Shown: one piece after another, positions 36,177 to 47,983 of the stretch | Numbering within the stretch: position 1 is the first letter of the stretch | Layout of the letters: each line of letters opens with the position of its first letter | NCBI GenBank assembly: GCA_015501585.1 | Contig: JADNRY010000122.1 | Span: 62,001 to 126,000, forward strand | Direction: 5' to 3' | Length of the DNA: 64,000 nt | Origin: Rhodocollybia butyracea | Taxonomy: Eukaryota > Basidiomycota > Agaricomycetes > Agaricales > Omphalotaceae | The notes under the pieces: generated by a model | Seen by the model: the letters and a program-made list of their open reading frames with translations, nothing else | Databases searched by the model: none | Told to the model about the DNA's origin: nothing | Translations under genes and position numbers: made by a program

Positions 36177-38744
36177 TTAGTGCTCGCACAGAGAGTAATG
36201 GTTCTATAGCACCTCGACATTAAGATGAGTGATTTTTATCAAAAAATCAAAGCAACGTACATTCTCATCAAATGTCGTTGAAACTTTCCTATCACGCACA
36301 AGTGTTAACCGATACATCTCCGCATCTTCTCTAGACAACGTCCCCTCGGACACGTACTTCCAGATGATATCGATCAGCCTCTGATGGAGAGCTACCCCAG
36401 TCAAAGAAATAGATATTGCGGATATCAAAGCGCGCATCGTAGGCTCATTACACTTACGCATCTGCATCGGTACCTCTGAGGTTGTTAGGACATTCATGTC
36501 CTCTAGACCAGTGATACTAAATCCAGGGTAGCTGATCTCAATTTTATCTTGGACAAGGAAGAAACAAAGCTGGAGACGGAGGATGTATATTTGTCAATAT
36601 GCAACAGAAACACAAAAAGATGAGTTACATACAATCTTTCGGTTTGCCATGCGACTGCCGCTAGTTGAGCTGTTTCTGACTCGTCCTACTTTATGCTGCA
36701 GGCACCTGCGTAAGTAAGAACATGCTTTGGAGGCGTTATATTATGTATACCTGAAGCCAGTTCGGGAATGAAAGGATCCTTCCTGTGCCATTGGCACCGG
36801 TATGGATATTTGTTGTTGGTACCGTGCCCAACTTGATGAAAAACGGCAATTCATGCGTTGCAACAGGACCGACTTTGCCCTCATAATCCACTTCAGTTTC
36901 CCAGTCACTAGGATAGTGATCTTCGTTATCTTCGTCCTCGTCGCCCTTGAAAAATTGAAGTAGAAAATCCTTTTAAAAATTCATCTAAAAGCAGATTCTC
37001 GCAGCATGAAGACAAGAAAATTGATACCTGATTCATATACTCAGAATCTTCAATTGCGGGAAAGTCGTTTGTCGCGTCCCGGAACTTGCGAAAGCTGAGC
37101 CCTTGATCTTCGATGGAATCGTCGGTATCATAGTAGTAGATGACAGAAGCTACAATTTGTTCGTGAGGCTGGAAGCAGGACAGATAAGTATCAGCGAGAC
37201 GCAGGGAATATAGATTGAAATTAATTACACACCATTCCTTCCATATGCCAAGATCCTTCATATTCTTGCCCGGGAGTCAGGGTGTAATTAGCCGCCTGGA
37301 CGAGAAATGCTATTTGACGAGATCGGGAACTTAGAGAGGTAAAAAGATACCTTCACGATGACCTTCAACTCCTGTCCTTTATATAGTTCCGACATAATAA
37401 ATTCCTTACCCAAGTCATAGAAGCTTTCCTTGATAGAGTCCTCCTGTTGAATATTTCGTTGAAGCTTTTCTTTCTCTTCCTTCTCTTCAAGCTTCTGAGC
37501 ATCCCATTTGCTCGAATTCTCATTGATAAACTGGGCCCACATCTCTCTCGTCAACGCACCTTCATTATCAGAAGCAAATTGATGACGTTCCACCCAACGT
37601 CGGACTATGAGTTGACCGAACTAAATGAGTACTCATCCATAAGGTAAACAAACGATAACGAACCAGAGGGAGTATGTTCAGGAGTATAATTCGCACTCGC
37701 TTTCATTGTCTTTTCAAAATGAGGCAGCGCAAGGAGAAACATTTTTTCAATTACTCTGAACAGAGCAGGATACTCTTCGCGTGTTCCTAAACCATTGATG
37801 TACGAGTCGATATGAACATTGGTTCCATCCGGTGATACTTGAAATGAAGATGGTATCCAAGCAAACAACGAACCCATTCCCTGTTGTGTGTATCCGCTAT
37901 TGATTGACGTATAAAACTTCCCGTCCGTTTCAACGGGAGGAAGCTTGACATCGGACGACAAGGTGCCAGTGATTCCGGAGATATATGGATCTACAAGACT
38001 TAAGACCAGACTCACTGGGAAAGAAGAACGACGTACATAGTGAGGGATGTATCAAGTCTTGGACCTGCAGTGCCACATTCAAGGATTAAAAAGGTCCTTG
38101 TAAGCGAATGGATTACTCGTACTTTTCCAAATGAACCAGGGTGAAAGTCTCGGGGCTCCTCTGCTGCTAAAGTATCCAGTTGGCGTATCAGCTAATTAAA
38201 AAAACCATTCATTGAAGTTTATTTCAGAAGGAAAATACGAGTCCTGACTTCTTGATGGAGAGCCAATGGTACCAGGTCATCTGAGACAAAAACACCCAAC
38301 CCTTTTTCTTTCAATTCAGGTTCCCGAAGACCATATTTCGATCCACGAGCATATTTCAGTGTTTTCTGCAAGTCTGTTTCGAGACCGGTTTCGTCAAAAT
38401 GCTGGAGAGAACTATCTGCTCTGTCATTCCACAAGATATCACAGTCTGAGTGTCTGATTGCTAGAGCTGAACGCCGAAGGTCACTAACGAGCGCAAAACA
38501 TCAGCGAAAAGTATTTCAGTGAAGATGTAGATTCTCACTTGACTGTCTCCATAGCAGCTCCCTCCAGAACATGCGAGTCCGGTGCAGCAAGCTCGGCGTC
38601 AATCACCCATTTCAAAGCTATTTGCTCCTCTAGAACCTTGGTTTGCCAGTCCTTCTTGTCGCGAACCGCTGCGGAAAATTCTGCTAAATCTTTGTCAGTG
38701 GGTTCCCTAGTTTCCCACTTGCTGACATTGACGACCGAAGACAT
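36177..38744 (-). CDS. DUF4246 family protein, copy 2 (open)
   Basis: A 12-exon gene that reads without a break from MSSVVNVSKWETREPTDKDL to NHYSLCEH and TAA 36177, about 690 residues. Key DUF4246 (PF14033) blocks are FHPGSFGKV-QDLIHPSLYPY, SLFAWIPSSFQVSPDGTNV, SYINGLGTREEYP, LYKGQELKVIVK, EGSWHMEGM, IVASVIYYYDT, TGRILSFPNWLQ-HKVGRVR and NRKI-LCFFLV. The order His-X-Glu (WHME), distal His (QHK) and Arg (NRK) resembles the metal and 2-oxoglutarate ligands of Fe(II) oxygenases; that reading is inferred, since the family is officially of unknown function. The residues DDTV after FFLV are missing by an in-frame 12-nt deletion (about 36541-36560). No signal peptide. Confidence 0.85.
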
Positions 38745-39522
38745 CCTATCTTCCTACACTGCCCACGCACCCAGGAATTTTTCCCAGTGAACCACGGATC
38801 AAGTGGATCAACAACTCGGAAACTACGTTGGCGGCGATCACCTTATCCCGGTGGTCCTGCCCACCAGAAATCTTGTGGTCCACTGGTATACTTCATCTGT
38901 AGTCTGCACCTGGTTCCAATTTTGTCATACTGAGCTTGACATCGCTCAGAGGTAACTTCAAGTACCTTACTTGGTAAACCATGGGCCGCTACGTTGCCTT
39001 CTAGAGCCTTTCCGGTAATAAACCTAACCTTACCTAGCCTCCTATGTAGGCATATCCAGCCTCTATGATAGATAGTTCTCGTTATGTTGAGGTTTGGTAG
39101 TCCTGTAGACATGTACAGAGCTCATAGCAGCAATATACTGCTGTATCGAGTGATAAGTGGTAGTGGTTAAGAGTAGTTGTAATGACCAGCCCGGATATCT
39201 CGTAGTAAAGGGATGAACAAATAGTTAGGGCACCTTTTCGCGCAACCTCGCTCATGACTATACAATTTATACCATGTACTCAGTTCAACTTCGACGAAAG
39301 TGTTCGGGAAATTATCTAAAACTGCTGAGTATGGCTGTCGTCCATATAGTTTAAGCTTTGTTACATTCGTTCCAGTACCATGTTGAGCGGGTCTCGAGGC
39401 CGGAGCTCTTCCCTAGCTCGAAGTAGTGCAACGAGGGGCACTTAGCTTGGACTACCTAGTGATTGAATGATTAAGAGACTGAGACCAATATATATCTTTT
39501 TCCTACTAGAGCTATTTGCGAA
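38745..39522. other. Spacer between DUF4246 copies 2 and 3
   Basis: Contains the 5' flank of copy 2 and the 3' flank of copy 3, both parts of the repeated unit. No separate gene. Confidence 0.7.
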
Positions 39523-42124
39523 CTAGTGCTCGCACAGAGAGTAGTCCTATAGCACCTCGAGACTAAGATGAGTAACCCTTACCAAAAAATCGAAGCAACG
39601 TACATCCTGTCTATTAAATGTTGAAACTTTCCTATCACGCATAAGCGATAACCGATACATCTCCGCATCTTCTCTGGACAACGTCCCCTCGGACACATAC
39701 TGCCAGATGATATCAATCAGCTCCCGATGGAGAGCTACCCCAGTCAAGGAAACAGAGATCACGGATATCAAAGCGCGCATCGTAGGTTCATTACACTTAC
39801 ACATTTGCATCGGTACCTCCGAGGTTGTTAGGACATTCATGTCTTCTAATCCTTCGATACTAAATCCGTGGCTTTCAATATATGGTTGATCTTGGATGGT
39901 ATCATCCACAAGGAAGAAACAAAGCTGGAGACGGAGGATAGATATGAATATGCCCAAAAACGCAAAAAGATGAGTTACATACGATCTTCCGGTTTACCAC
40001 ACGATTGTCACTAGTTGAGCTGTTTCTGACTCGTCCTACTTTATGCTGCAGGTACCTGTGTAAGTAAGAGCATGCTTCGGAGGTGTAACATATATACCTG
40101 GAGCCAGTTTGGGAATGAAAGGATTCTTCCTGTGCCATTGGCACTGGTATGGATATGGGTTGTTGGTACCGTGCCCAGCTCGATGAAAAACGGTATGCTA
40201 GTCGTTGGAACAAAACGGACTTCGCCCTTATAATCTTCAGTTTCCCAATCACTAGGATAGTTATCTTCGCAATCTTCATCTTCATCCTCGCCGAAGACGA
40301 CTTCATCTTCGTCATCTTCATCATTCTTCGTGAATGAGAGCTGAAAATCCTATCGAAAATCCATTAAAAACGCATTCTTGCGGCAGGAAGATGACGAAAT
40401 CATACCTCATGCCCAAACTCAGGATTATCAATTCCAGGAAAGTCAGCTTCCGAGTCCCGGAACTTGCGAAAACTGAGCCCTTGATCTTCGATGGAAACGT
40501 CGGTATCATAGTAGTAGATGACAGAAGCTACAATTCGCTCGTGAGGCTGGACGCAGGACAGTTACCACACTGGGAGTATAGTTTGAAACTGGTTACACAC
40601 CATCCCTTCCATATGCCATGACCCTTCATATTCTCGCCCGGGAGTCAAGATGTAATTAGCCGCCTGGACGGAAAATCATAGTTGATAAAGTCGGGAATGA
40701 AAAAGGCAAATAGATACCTTCACGATGACCTTCAATTCTTGTCCTTTATATATTTCTGATGCAACAAATTCATCACCCAATTTATAGAAACTTTCCTTGA
40801 TAGAGTCCTCCTGTTGAATATTTCGTTGAAGCTTTTCTTTCTTTTTCTTCTCCTTAAGCTTCTCAGCGTCCCAAGTGCTTGAATTCTCATCGATAAACTG
40901 GGCCCACATCTCTCTTGTTAACACTTCCTCATTACCACCGGAAGCAAAGTCATGACGTTCCATCCATCGTCGGACTACAAGGTGAGTTGAACAAACCAAG
41001 TGAGTACTCGTTCATAGATAACCAAACGATAACGGACCAGAAGGAGAATGTCTGGGAGTGTAATTCGCACTCGCTTTCATTGTCTTTTCAAAATGCGGCA
41101 GCACAAGCAGGAACATTTTTTCAATCACTCTGAAAAGACCAGGGTACTCTTTGCGCATCCCCAAACCATTGATGTACGAATCGATATGAACATCAGTTCC
41201 GTCCGGTGATAATTTGAATACGGACGGTATCCAAGCAAACAACGAAGTCATTTCCTGTGTGTGTAGGTTACTGATTTTCGTATGAAACTTCCCGTCCGTT
41301 CCAACGGGAGGAAGCTTGATATCGGACGACGAGGTGCAGGTAATTCCTGCGATATATGGATCTACAAAAATTGGAGATCAGATTCACTGGAAAAAAAAGA
41401 ACAATGTACAGAGTGAGGGATGTATCAAGTCTTGGACCTGCAGAGCCAATTTAAGGATTAACAAGGCTCTTGGAGGCGAATGAGTTATTCGTACCTTTCC
41501 AAATGAACCAGGGTGAAAGTCTCGGGGTTCCTTTGCTGCTAAAGCATCCAGTTGGCGTATCAGCTAAGTAAAACACCATTCATAGAAGTTCAGTTCAGAA
41601 GAAAAAATTGAGTTCTAACTTCTTGATGAAGAGCCCGTGGTACCAGGTCATCCGAGACGAAGACACCCAACCTGTTTTCTTTTAATTCAGGTTCGCGAAG
41701 ACCATATTTTGATCCACGAGCATATTTCAATGTTTTCTTCAAGTCTGTTTCGAGGCCGGTTTCGTCAAAATGTTGGAGCGGACTGCCTGCTCTGACATTC
41801 AACAAGATCTTCCAGTCCGAGTCTCTGATCGCTCGAACTGAACGCCGAAGTTCGCTACATAACAGCGCAAAACATCAATGACAATCAAAAGTATTTCAGT
41901 AAAGATGTTGATTCTCACCTGACTGCCTCCAGAGCATCTCCCTCCAGAACCTGCGAGTCCGGTGCAGCAAGCTCTGCTTCAATCACCCATTTCAAAACTA
42001 TCTTCTCATCTAGAACCTTGGTTTGCCAGTCCTTCTTGTCGCGAACTGCTGCGCAAAATTTTGCTAAATTTTTGTCAGTGGGTTTCTTGAGTTCCGACTT
42101 GCTGACGTTGACGACCGAAGACAT
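39523..42124 (-). CDS. DUF4246 family protein, copy 3 (open)
   Basis: The most complete copy: 12 exons open from MSSVVNVSKSELKKPTDKNL to DYSLCEH and TAG 39523. It has all blocks of the family, including PGREYEGSWHMEGM, ERIVASVIYYYDTD, a long acidic insert (NDEDDEDEVVFGEDEDEDCE), TGRILSFPNWLQ-HKVGRVR, NRKI and LCFFLVDDTIQD. The donor after FGK is GTACGA rather than the downstream GTAAT used by its neighbours, which removes two residues. The oxygenase-like His/Glu/His/Arg pattern is intact. It is probably an active cytosolic enzyme of unknown substrate. A 90-bp hairpin lies about 120 bp upstream of the ATG. Confidence 0.85.
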
Positions 42125-42929
42125 CCTTTCTTCCTACACTGCCCACCAGTGAAATTTTTCAGTGAACCACGGATCAGTGGATCAACGACTCGGAAACTAT
42201 GGCAGATGAGGAAGGGAGGATGACATTGCGGGGAAACGGGAACAGAGCCATTAATAACTAGCTAGACTGCATGAATGACCGTCCGTGACAATATGGTCAT
42301 TCATGCAGTCTAGCTAGTTATTGATGGCTCTGATCCCGGTGGTCCAATGGTATACTTGACCTGTAGTCTTTACCGGGTTATAACTTCGTCGTATTGAACT
42401 TTGAGCTTTACATCGCTCCGAAGGAACTTCAAGTAACTTGGTAAACCATTAAGCCACAACGCTGCCTTCCAGAGCCTTTCCTCCTATGTAGGCATATCCA
42501 GCCTCTACGATATAGTTCTGGTTATGGTGATATTTGGTAGACCTGTAGACAAGCGCAGCGCTCATAGATATCGAGGGATAGGTCGTAGTGGTTAAGAGTG
42601 AGTTATAGTAGAGTAATGACCGGCCCGGACATCTTGGACGAACAAGCCAATTAGTTAGGGCAATTTTGGGGCAACCTCGCCTAACCTCGCTCGTTGTTAT
42701 ATGTACTCCAAGAGGATATAAAGTGTTCGGAAAATTATCTAAAACTTAAAACTGCTAAGTATGCCTGTCGTCCACGCAATCTTTGTTTTGTAGTATAAGC
42801 TTTGTTGCCATGTTAAGTAAGTCTCGAGGTCCTAGCTCACCCTAGTGCGACGGCTTTGACTACCTAGTGATTGAACGATTAAGAGACCGAGTCCGATAGA
42901 GATCTTTTCCTACTAGCCATATTGGCGCC
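42125..42929. other. Spacer between DUF4246 copies 3 and 4
   Basis: Copy 3 promoter region with the hairpin, then 5' flank (42470-42640) and the 3' flank of copy 4. No separate gene. Confidence 0.7.
42243..42332. mobile_element. 90-bp hairpin insertion upstream of copy 3
   Basis: Arms of about 38 nt (CAGAGCCATTAATAACTAGC... and its complement) differ at one position around a 14-nt loop. The sequence is absent at the equivalent place in units 1 and 2. A very small MITE or hairpin element. Confidence 0.8.
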
Positions 42930-45552
42930 CTAGTGCTCGCACAGAGAATAATCCTATAGTACCCCGAAACTAAGAATGAGTAACCCTTATCAAAAAATCG
43001 AAGCAACATACATTCCGTGTATTGAACGTCGAAACTTTCCTATCACCCATAAGCTTCAACCGATATATCTCCGCGTCTTCTCTAGTTAACGTCCCCTCCG
43101 ACACATACTTCCAGATGATATCAATTAGCTCCCGAGGGAGAGGTATGCCCCCAACCAAAGAAGCAGAGATCGCGGATATCAAAGCGCGCATCGTAGGTTC
43201 ATTACACTTACGCATCTGCATCGGTACCTCCGAAGTTGTTAAAACATTCATGTTTTCTAATCCTTCGATACTAAATCCATGGCGGGAGATATATGTTTCA
43301 TTTTGGACAGTATCGTCCACAAGGAAGAAACAAAGCTGAATAACGGAGTATATTTGTCAATACGCACACAAAAAAAAAACGCAAGAAGATGAGTTACATA
43401 CAATCTTTCGGTTTGCCACACGATTACCGCTAGTTGAGCTGTTTCTGACTCGTCCTACTTTATGCTGTATGCACCTGTGTAAGTAAAAGCATGCTTTGGG
43501 AGGCGTTACATGTATACCTGGAGCCAGTTCGGGAATGAAAGGATTCTTCCGGTGCCATTAGCACCAGAACTGATATTTGTTGTTGGTACCGTGCCCAGCT
43601 CGATGAAAAACGGCAAGCTACTCGTCGAAACAGAACGGACATTACCCTCAAAATCCAATTCGGTTTCCCAGTCACTAGGATAGTGATCTTCGCAGTCTTC
43701 ATTCTCGTCCATGTCTTCATCTTCATCACCGTCATCTTGGCCACCCTTTGAGTAGGAGAGTTGGAAGTCCTATTGAAATCCATTTAAAAACGTAGCCTTG
43801 AGGCAGGAAGATGACGAAAGAAGTATACCTCATGTCTAAACTCAGAATCTTCAATTGCGGGGAAGTCGCCTGTCGAGTCCCGGAACTTGCGAAAACTGAG
43901 CCCTTGATCTTCGATGGAATCGTCGGTATCATAGTAGTAGATGACGGAAGCTACGATTCGCTCATGAGGCTGGAAGCAGGACACTTAACACTGAGACACA
44001 GGGAGTATAAATTGAAACTGGTTACGCACCATTCCTTCCATATGCCACGATCCTTCATATTCTCGCCCGGGAGTCAAGGTGTAATTAGCCGCCTACGGAA
44101 AATTCTTAATCGACAAAGCCAGGAAAGAGATATTAGATAGATACCTTCACGATGACCTTCAACTCCTGTCCCTTATACATATCCGACGCAACAAACTCAT
44201 CACCCAATTTATAGAAGCTTTCCTGGATAGAGTCCTCCTGCTGTATTTCTTGTCGCAGATTTTCTTTCTCTTTCTTCTCCTTGAGCTTTTCAGCGTCCCA
44301 TTTGCTCGAATGCTCATCGATGAATTGGGCCCACATCTCTCTCGTCAACGTACCCTCATTATACGAAGCAAATTCCTGACGTTCCATCCATCGTCGGACT
44401 ACGAGTTGACCGAACTAAATGAGTACTTCCCCATAAGGTAAACAAACGATAACAGACCAGAGGGAGTATGTTCAGGATTATAATCCGCACTCGCTTTCAT
44501 TGTCTTTTCAAAATGAGGCAGCGCAAGCAGGAACATTTTTTCAATTACTCTGAAAAGACCAGGGTACTCTTCGCGTGTTCCTAAACCATTGATGTACGAA
44601 TCGATATGAACATCGGTTCCGTCCGGTGATACTTTGAATACGGACGGTATCCAGGCGAACGACGAAGTCATTTCCTGCGCGTATAGGTTACTGATTTTCG
44701 TGTGAAACTTCCCGTCCGTTCCAACGAGAGGAAGCTTGATATCCGACGACGAGGTTCTGGTAGTTCCGGCGATATATGGATCTACACGGCTCGGAGACTA
44801 GATTCACTGGAAAAAAAGAAACGACGTACATAATGAGGGATGTATCAAGTCTTGGACCTGCAGAACCAATTCAAAGATTAGCAAAGTTCTTGTAAGCGAA
44901 TGGATTACTTGTACCTTTCCAAATGAGCCAGGGTGAAAGTCTCGGGGTTCCTTCGCCGCTAAAGCATCCAGTTGGCGTATCAACTAAGTAAGAACACCAT
45001 TCATAAAAGTTCATTGTAGAAGGAGAAATCCAAGTCCTAACTAACTTCTTGATGAAGAGCCAATGGTACCAGGTCATCCGACACGAAAACACCCAACCCT
45101 TTTTCTTTCAATTCGGGTTCGCAAAGACCATATTTCGATCCCCGAGCGTATTTCAGTGTTTTCGCCATGTCTGCTTCGGGCCAGTTTCGTCAAAATGCTG
45201 GAGCGAGCTGTCTGTTCTGGCATTCAACGAGATCTCCCGGTCCGAATTTCTGATCAATAGCACTGAACGCCGAAGGTCGCTACAAGCGTAAAAACAAACG
45301 TTAAACATCAACGAAAAAGTAGTTCAGTAGACATGTAGGTTCTCACCTGACCGCTTCCAAAGCATCTCCCTCCAGAACCTGCGAGTCCGGCGCGCTAAGC
45401 TCTGCTTCGATCGCCCATTTCAACACTATCTTCTCGTCTAGAACTTTGGTTTGCCAGTTCTTCTTTTCGCGAACTGCGGCGCAAAATTGCGCTAAATCTT
45501 GGTCGGTGGCTTTCCTGAGTTCCCACTGATTGGCGTTGGCGACTGAAGACAT
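42930..45552 (-). pseudogene. DUF4246 copy 4, one frameshift
   Basis: This copy shares the 12-exon layout and runs from MSSVANANQWELRKATDQDL to DYSLCEH and TAG 42930. An alternative start nine bases upstream (MPN) exists at 45561. Exon 2 has lost one base at about 45171-45190: the intact copies read ETGLETDLKKTLKYARG, but here the frame runs to a stop soon after ETGPKQ. All later blocks, including EGSWHMEGM, NWLQ-HKVGRVR and FFLVDD, are open and conserved, so this is either a young pseudogene or a functional gene with one assembly indel. Its upstream sequence differs from the other three copies, so its promoter may be different. Confidence 0.7.
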
Positions 45553-45561
45553 ATTGGGCAA

Positions 45562-46259
45562 AGTAGTAAGGAGTTGAGAACGGTGATTGTATAGCCGCTG
45601 AAACAGTTAAATAACAAATTTTTCCTGTGCCGGGCCGCTTCCGTTAGCGCTTAATTTCCAATGAAAGAGAAGCAATACAGAAGTGTTACATAGAAGCGTC
45701 AACAACTGGGTTAAAGGATAAGTGTTCTGAGATACCTAGCTTGGCTGGATCCATTCTGCTACGTATTTGGCTTGCAAGTCTGCGATAGTCTAAGCAGACA
45801 AGTAGAAGATAGAGTAAGGATCCGATGCATGTGTCTATACATACAACTTGATTATGCATGTGCTGGCTACCCCGGGTAAGAACCAGGGCAATAAATACCG
45901 AAATGGACCTTGGCGCTCAACGAACGGCGAGGATGCTAAAGAACTCCCCGAAGGCACTCTGCCTCTGCCAGAAGACTTGAAGCCATGTATATGATGCACC
46001 GGGGACATGCGATACGACTCTCGTCTAAAGGCAATGAATGGGACACTCTCAACTTGTATTGGCATTCAAAAGTACACAATGTACCAACAATATAGTAACC
46101 CCAGCCTGGCCGAGCTCAAAGTTCACGCGCACGCTTTCCTTGGCTCTATCGGAAGTCTCCGGTGGAGTAGTCTATTAATGCTGAATCACTTCCAGGTGGC
46201 GCGAAGGCTCCACGAGACGCAAAGTCGATGCAAGTCTTTTCTTATTCCAGATCCGGTCT
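45562..46259. other. Intergenic, nothing recognised
   Basis: Edge of the DUF4246 array. No gene supported. Confidence 0.5.
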
Positions 46260-46882
46260 GAAGATCGAAGCGCGACCGCAAGGATAATCGACATCTTGGG
46301 GTAATGGCGATTTGTAGATACGCGGCTTAGTACTAATAGCAGAGCCTTATGGAGGGAAGAAGCCACCAATAAACCGAACCTTCATTTTGCGCTTTTCAGG
46401 ATTTGGTTTTGGGCGACGAGGATGATTACTCTTTTATGTATGGATCTTGGTCTATAAATTCATTTCGCATGACCAGACAGACTCCAGTAAAGTTAGTCAG
46501 ACTGGATATTAAATGTAAACAGAGTCCTACCCCAACATTCGCTCTTCATATCTCCTTCGATACGGGGATGACGTTAGTCCATCCTTATTTCGAAACCGGC
46601 CTGAGGATCGAAGCGCAACCGCAAGGATAATCGATATCCTGGGTCAATGACGATTTGTAGGTACGTGGCTAGTGTATGGAGGGAAGAAGCCACCGTATCA
46701 TTCAATAAGCAGAACCAAGTTCATTTGCGCTTTTCAGGAAGGGTTCCGGGGGACGAGGGAATGTTGAGGATGATTTTGTAAGTCCTGGTCTATAAATTCA
46801 TTTCGCGTGACCAAACGGACTCCAGTAATGTTAGTCTGACTGAATGTGAACAGAGTGCTACTCCAAAAATTTCGCTCTTCGT
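46260..46882. repeat. Two-copy tandem repeat of about 0.3 kb
   Basis: Block 46260-46553 and block 46605-46882 are similar in the same order. Both have GAAGCGC(G/A)ACCGCAAGGATAATCGA, then TATGGAGGGAAGAAGCCACC, then TTTGCGCTTTTCAGGA, then GGTCTATAAATTCATTTCGC, then an ACTCCAGTAA segment. No convincing coding frame. Possibly exons of a decayed tandem gene, since each has a CTTTTCAG acceptor-like site. Confidence 0.85.
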
Positions 46883-47983
46883 TTCTCTCTTTCTCAGCAA
46901 CCAGCTTGTGACCGCTTTGCTTTGCCAGACTGAGATTACACAAAGGTTATACTTATGGTGTTTAATAATAGTGCTTACCGCGTTTACATTTGCAGTATGA
47001 CGAACCGTGGATGCCCTCGCACTGATAGGTAATAATGCCATCTAGATTCCACTATAATCTCGTCGCGAGCTTGAATGTGACTGGAGCTGGCTGGAGCTTT
47101 CGGAAGCTGTTCGTTTGCATCTAGGTATTTCGCTACCACACTGACTAAAAGTATGAAGTATGTTCGCAAGAGTTCCGATGCCACTGGGAAGGACAGGTAC
47201 CGACTGAGGAGGCATTACATTAACAGAATTTAGCCGTTTCCGAATTTTGCCTCGCGTTGGACATGCACCGTCGGGGCTCGGGTACTGCGGTACTGCTGAG
47301 GCTAGTGTGGCGTTGGCGGCCGGCAATCGGCAATGTGCAAAGCCGTTGTCTGATTGCCTAAATGACTGTCTGCTGACTACTTGCTACTTGCTTTTGACTC
47401 TGGCCGAGACCGAGTTAGTTCTGCTTAGATCCATGGAGGCAAAACTCGGAAGAATCTCGACTCAGAGAAGGCCAAAGCTGGATGTTTCTTGAAGCTTCCT
47501 AGTTAGCAAAATCTGGACCAGTCATTGGCTTGGGGCTGTACACGTAAGTGAATTAAATTTTATGATGGATCTTGTTATTGTCATTGTCCTCCGTTTTCGC
47601 TTCAAAGAAGTCCACGGGCCTTATCCGTCAGTATATAAACGAAAGCTGAAGCGAGCTTCAATCTGCTTCAATCACCCCACATCTTATCACCTTCCAGTCA
47701 ACTTCTCTACGCGAGACCTGCGTAGTTTTCCTGTGTTTTCATTTGCGGTCAATACCGGGTGGCAACACCGCATTTTCGTCTCTGCTAGCACTGGAAAGCT
47801 GATAGCCGTTCAGGTTCGCTGACACAGGTGAGCTACGATCTGTTGAAAGGACGACTATATATTAATAAAACTTCTCTCCTCTGCTGCAGTACTATCAAAT
47901 TCTCTCTCCAGCAGACAACACACATTTTCTTTTCTTTTCTTTTTGGCTGAGCCAACTTAACGACCAACTTACTCTTACGAATC
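46883..47983. other. Intergenic with TATA elements upstream of 47984
   Basis: No gene supported. A TATATAA lies at 47632-47638 and a TATATATTAA at 47856-47865. A possible 5' UTR intron (GT at 47828, AG at 47888) lies between them and the next gene. Confidence 0.5.
47856..47865 (+). promoter_or_regulatory. TATA box candidate of the MTEYDYSP gene A
   Basis: TATATATTAA about 120 nt upstream of the ATG at 47984. Confidence 0.4.

Larger units (their letters stand above)
30780..45620. repeat. Tandem array of four DUF4246 units
   Basis: Four head-to-tail copies of a unit of about 3.4 kb. Gene starts are at 34074, 38744, 42124 and 45552, so spacings are 4.67, 3.38 and 3.43 kb; the first is longer because of an insertion. 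Exon order, intron positions and flanks are shared. The 5' flank block with CCTATGTAGGCATATCCAGC recurs at about 39040 and 42480, and in diverged form at about 35790. Confidence 0.95.
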
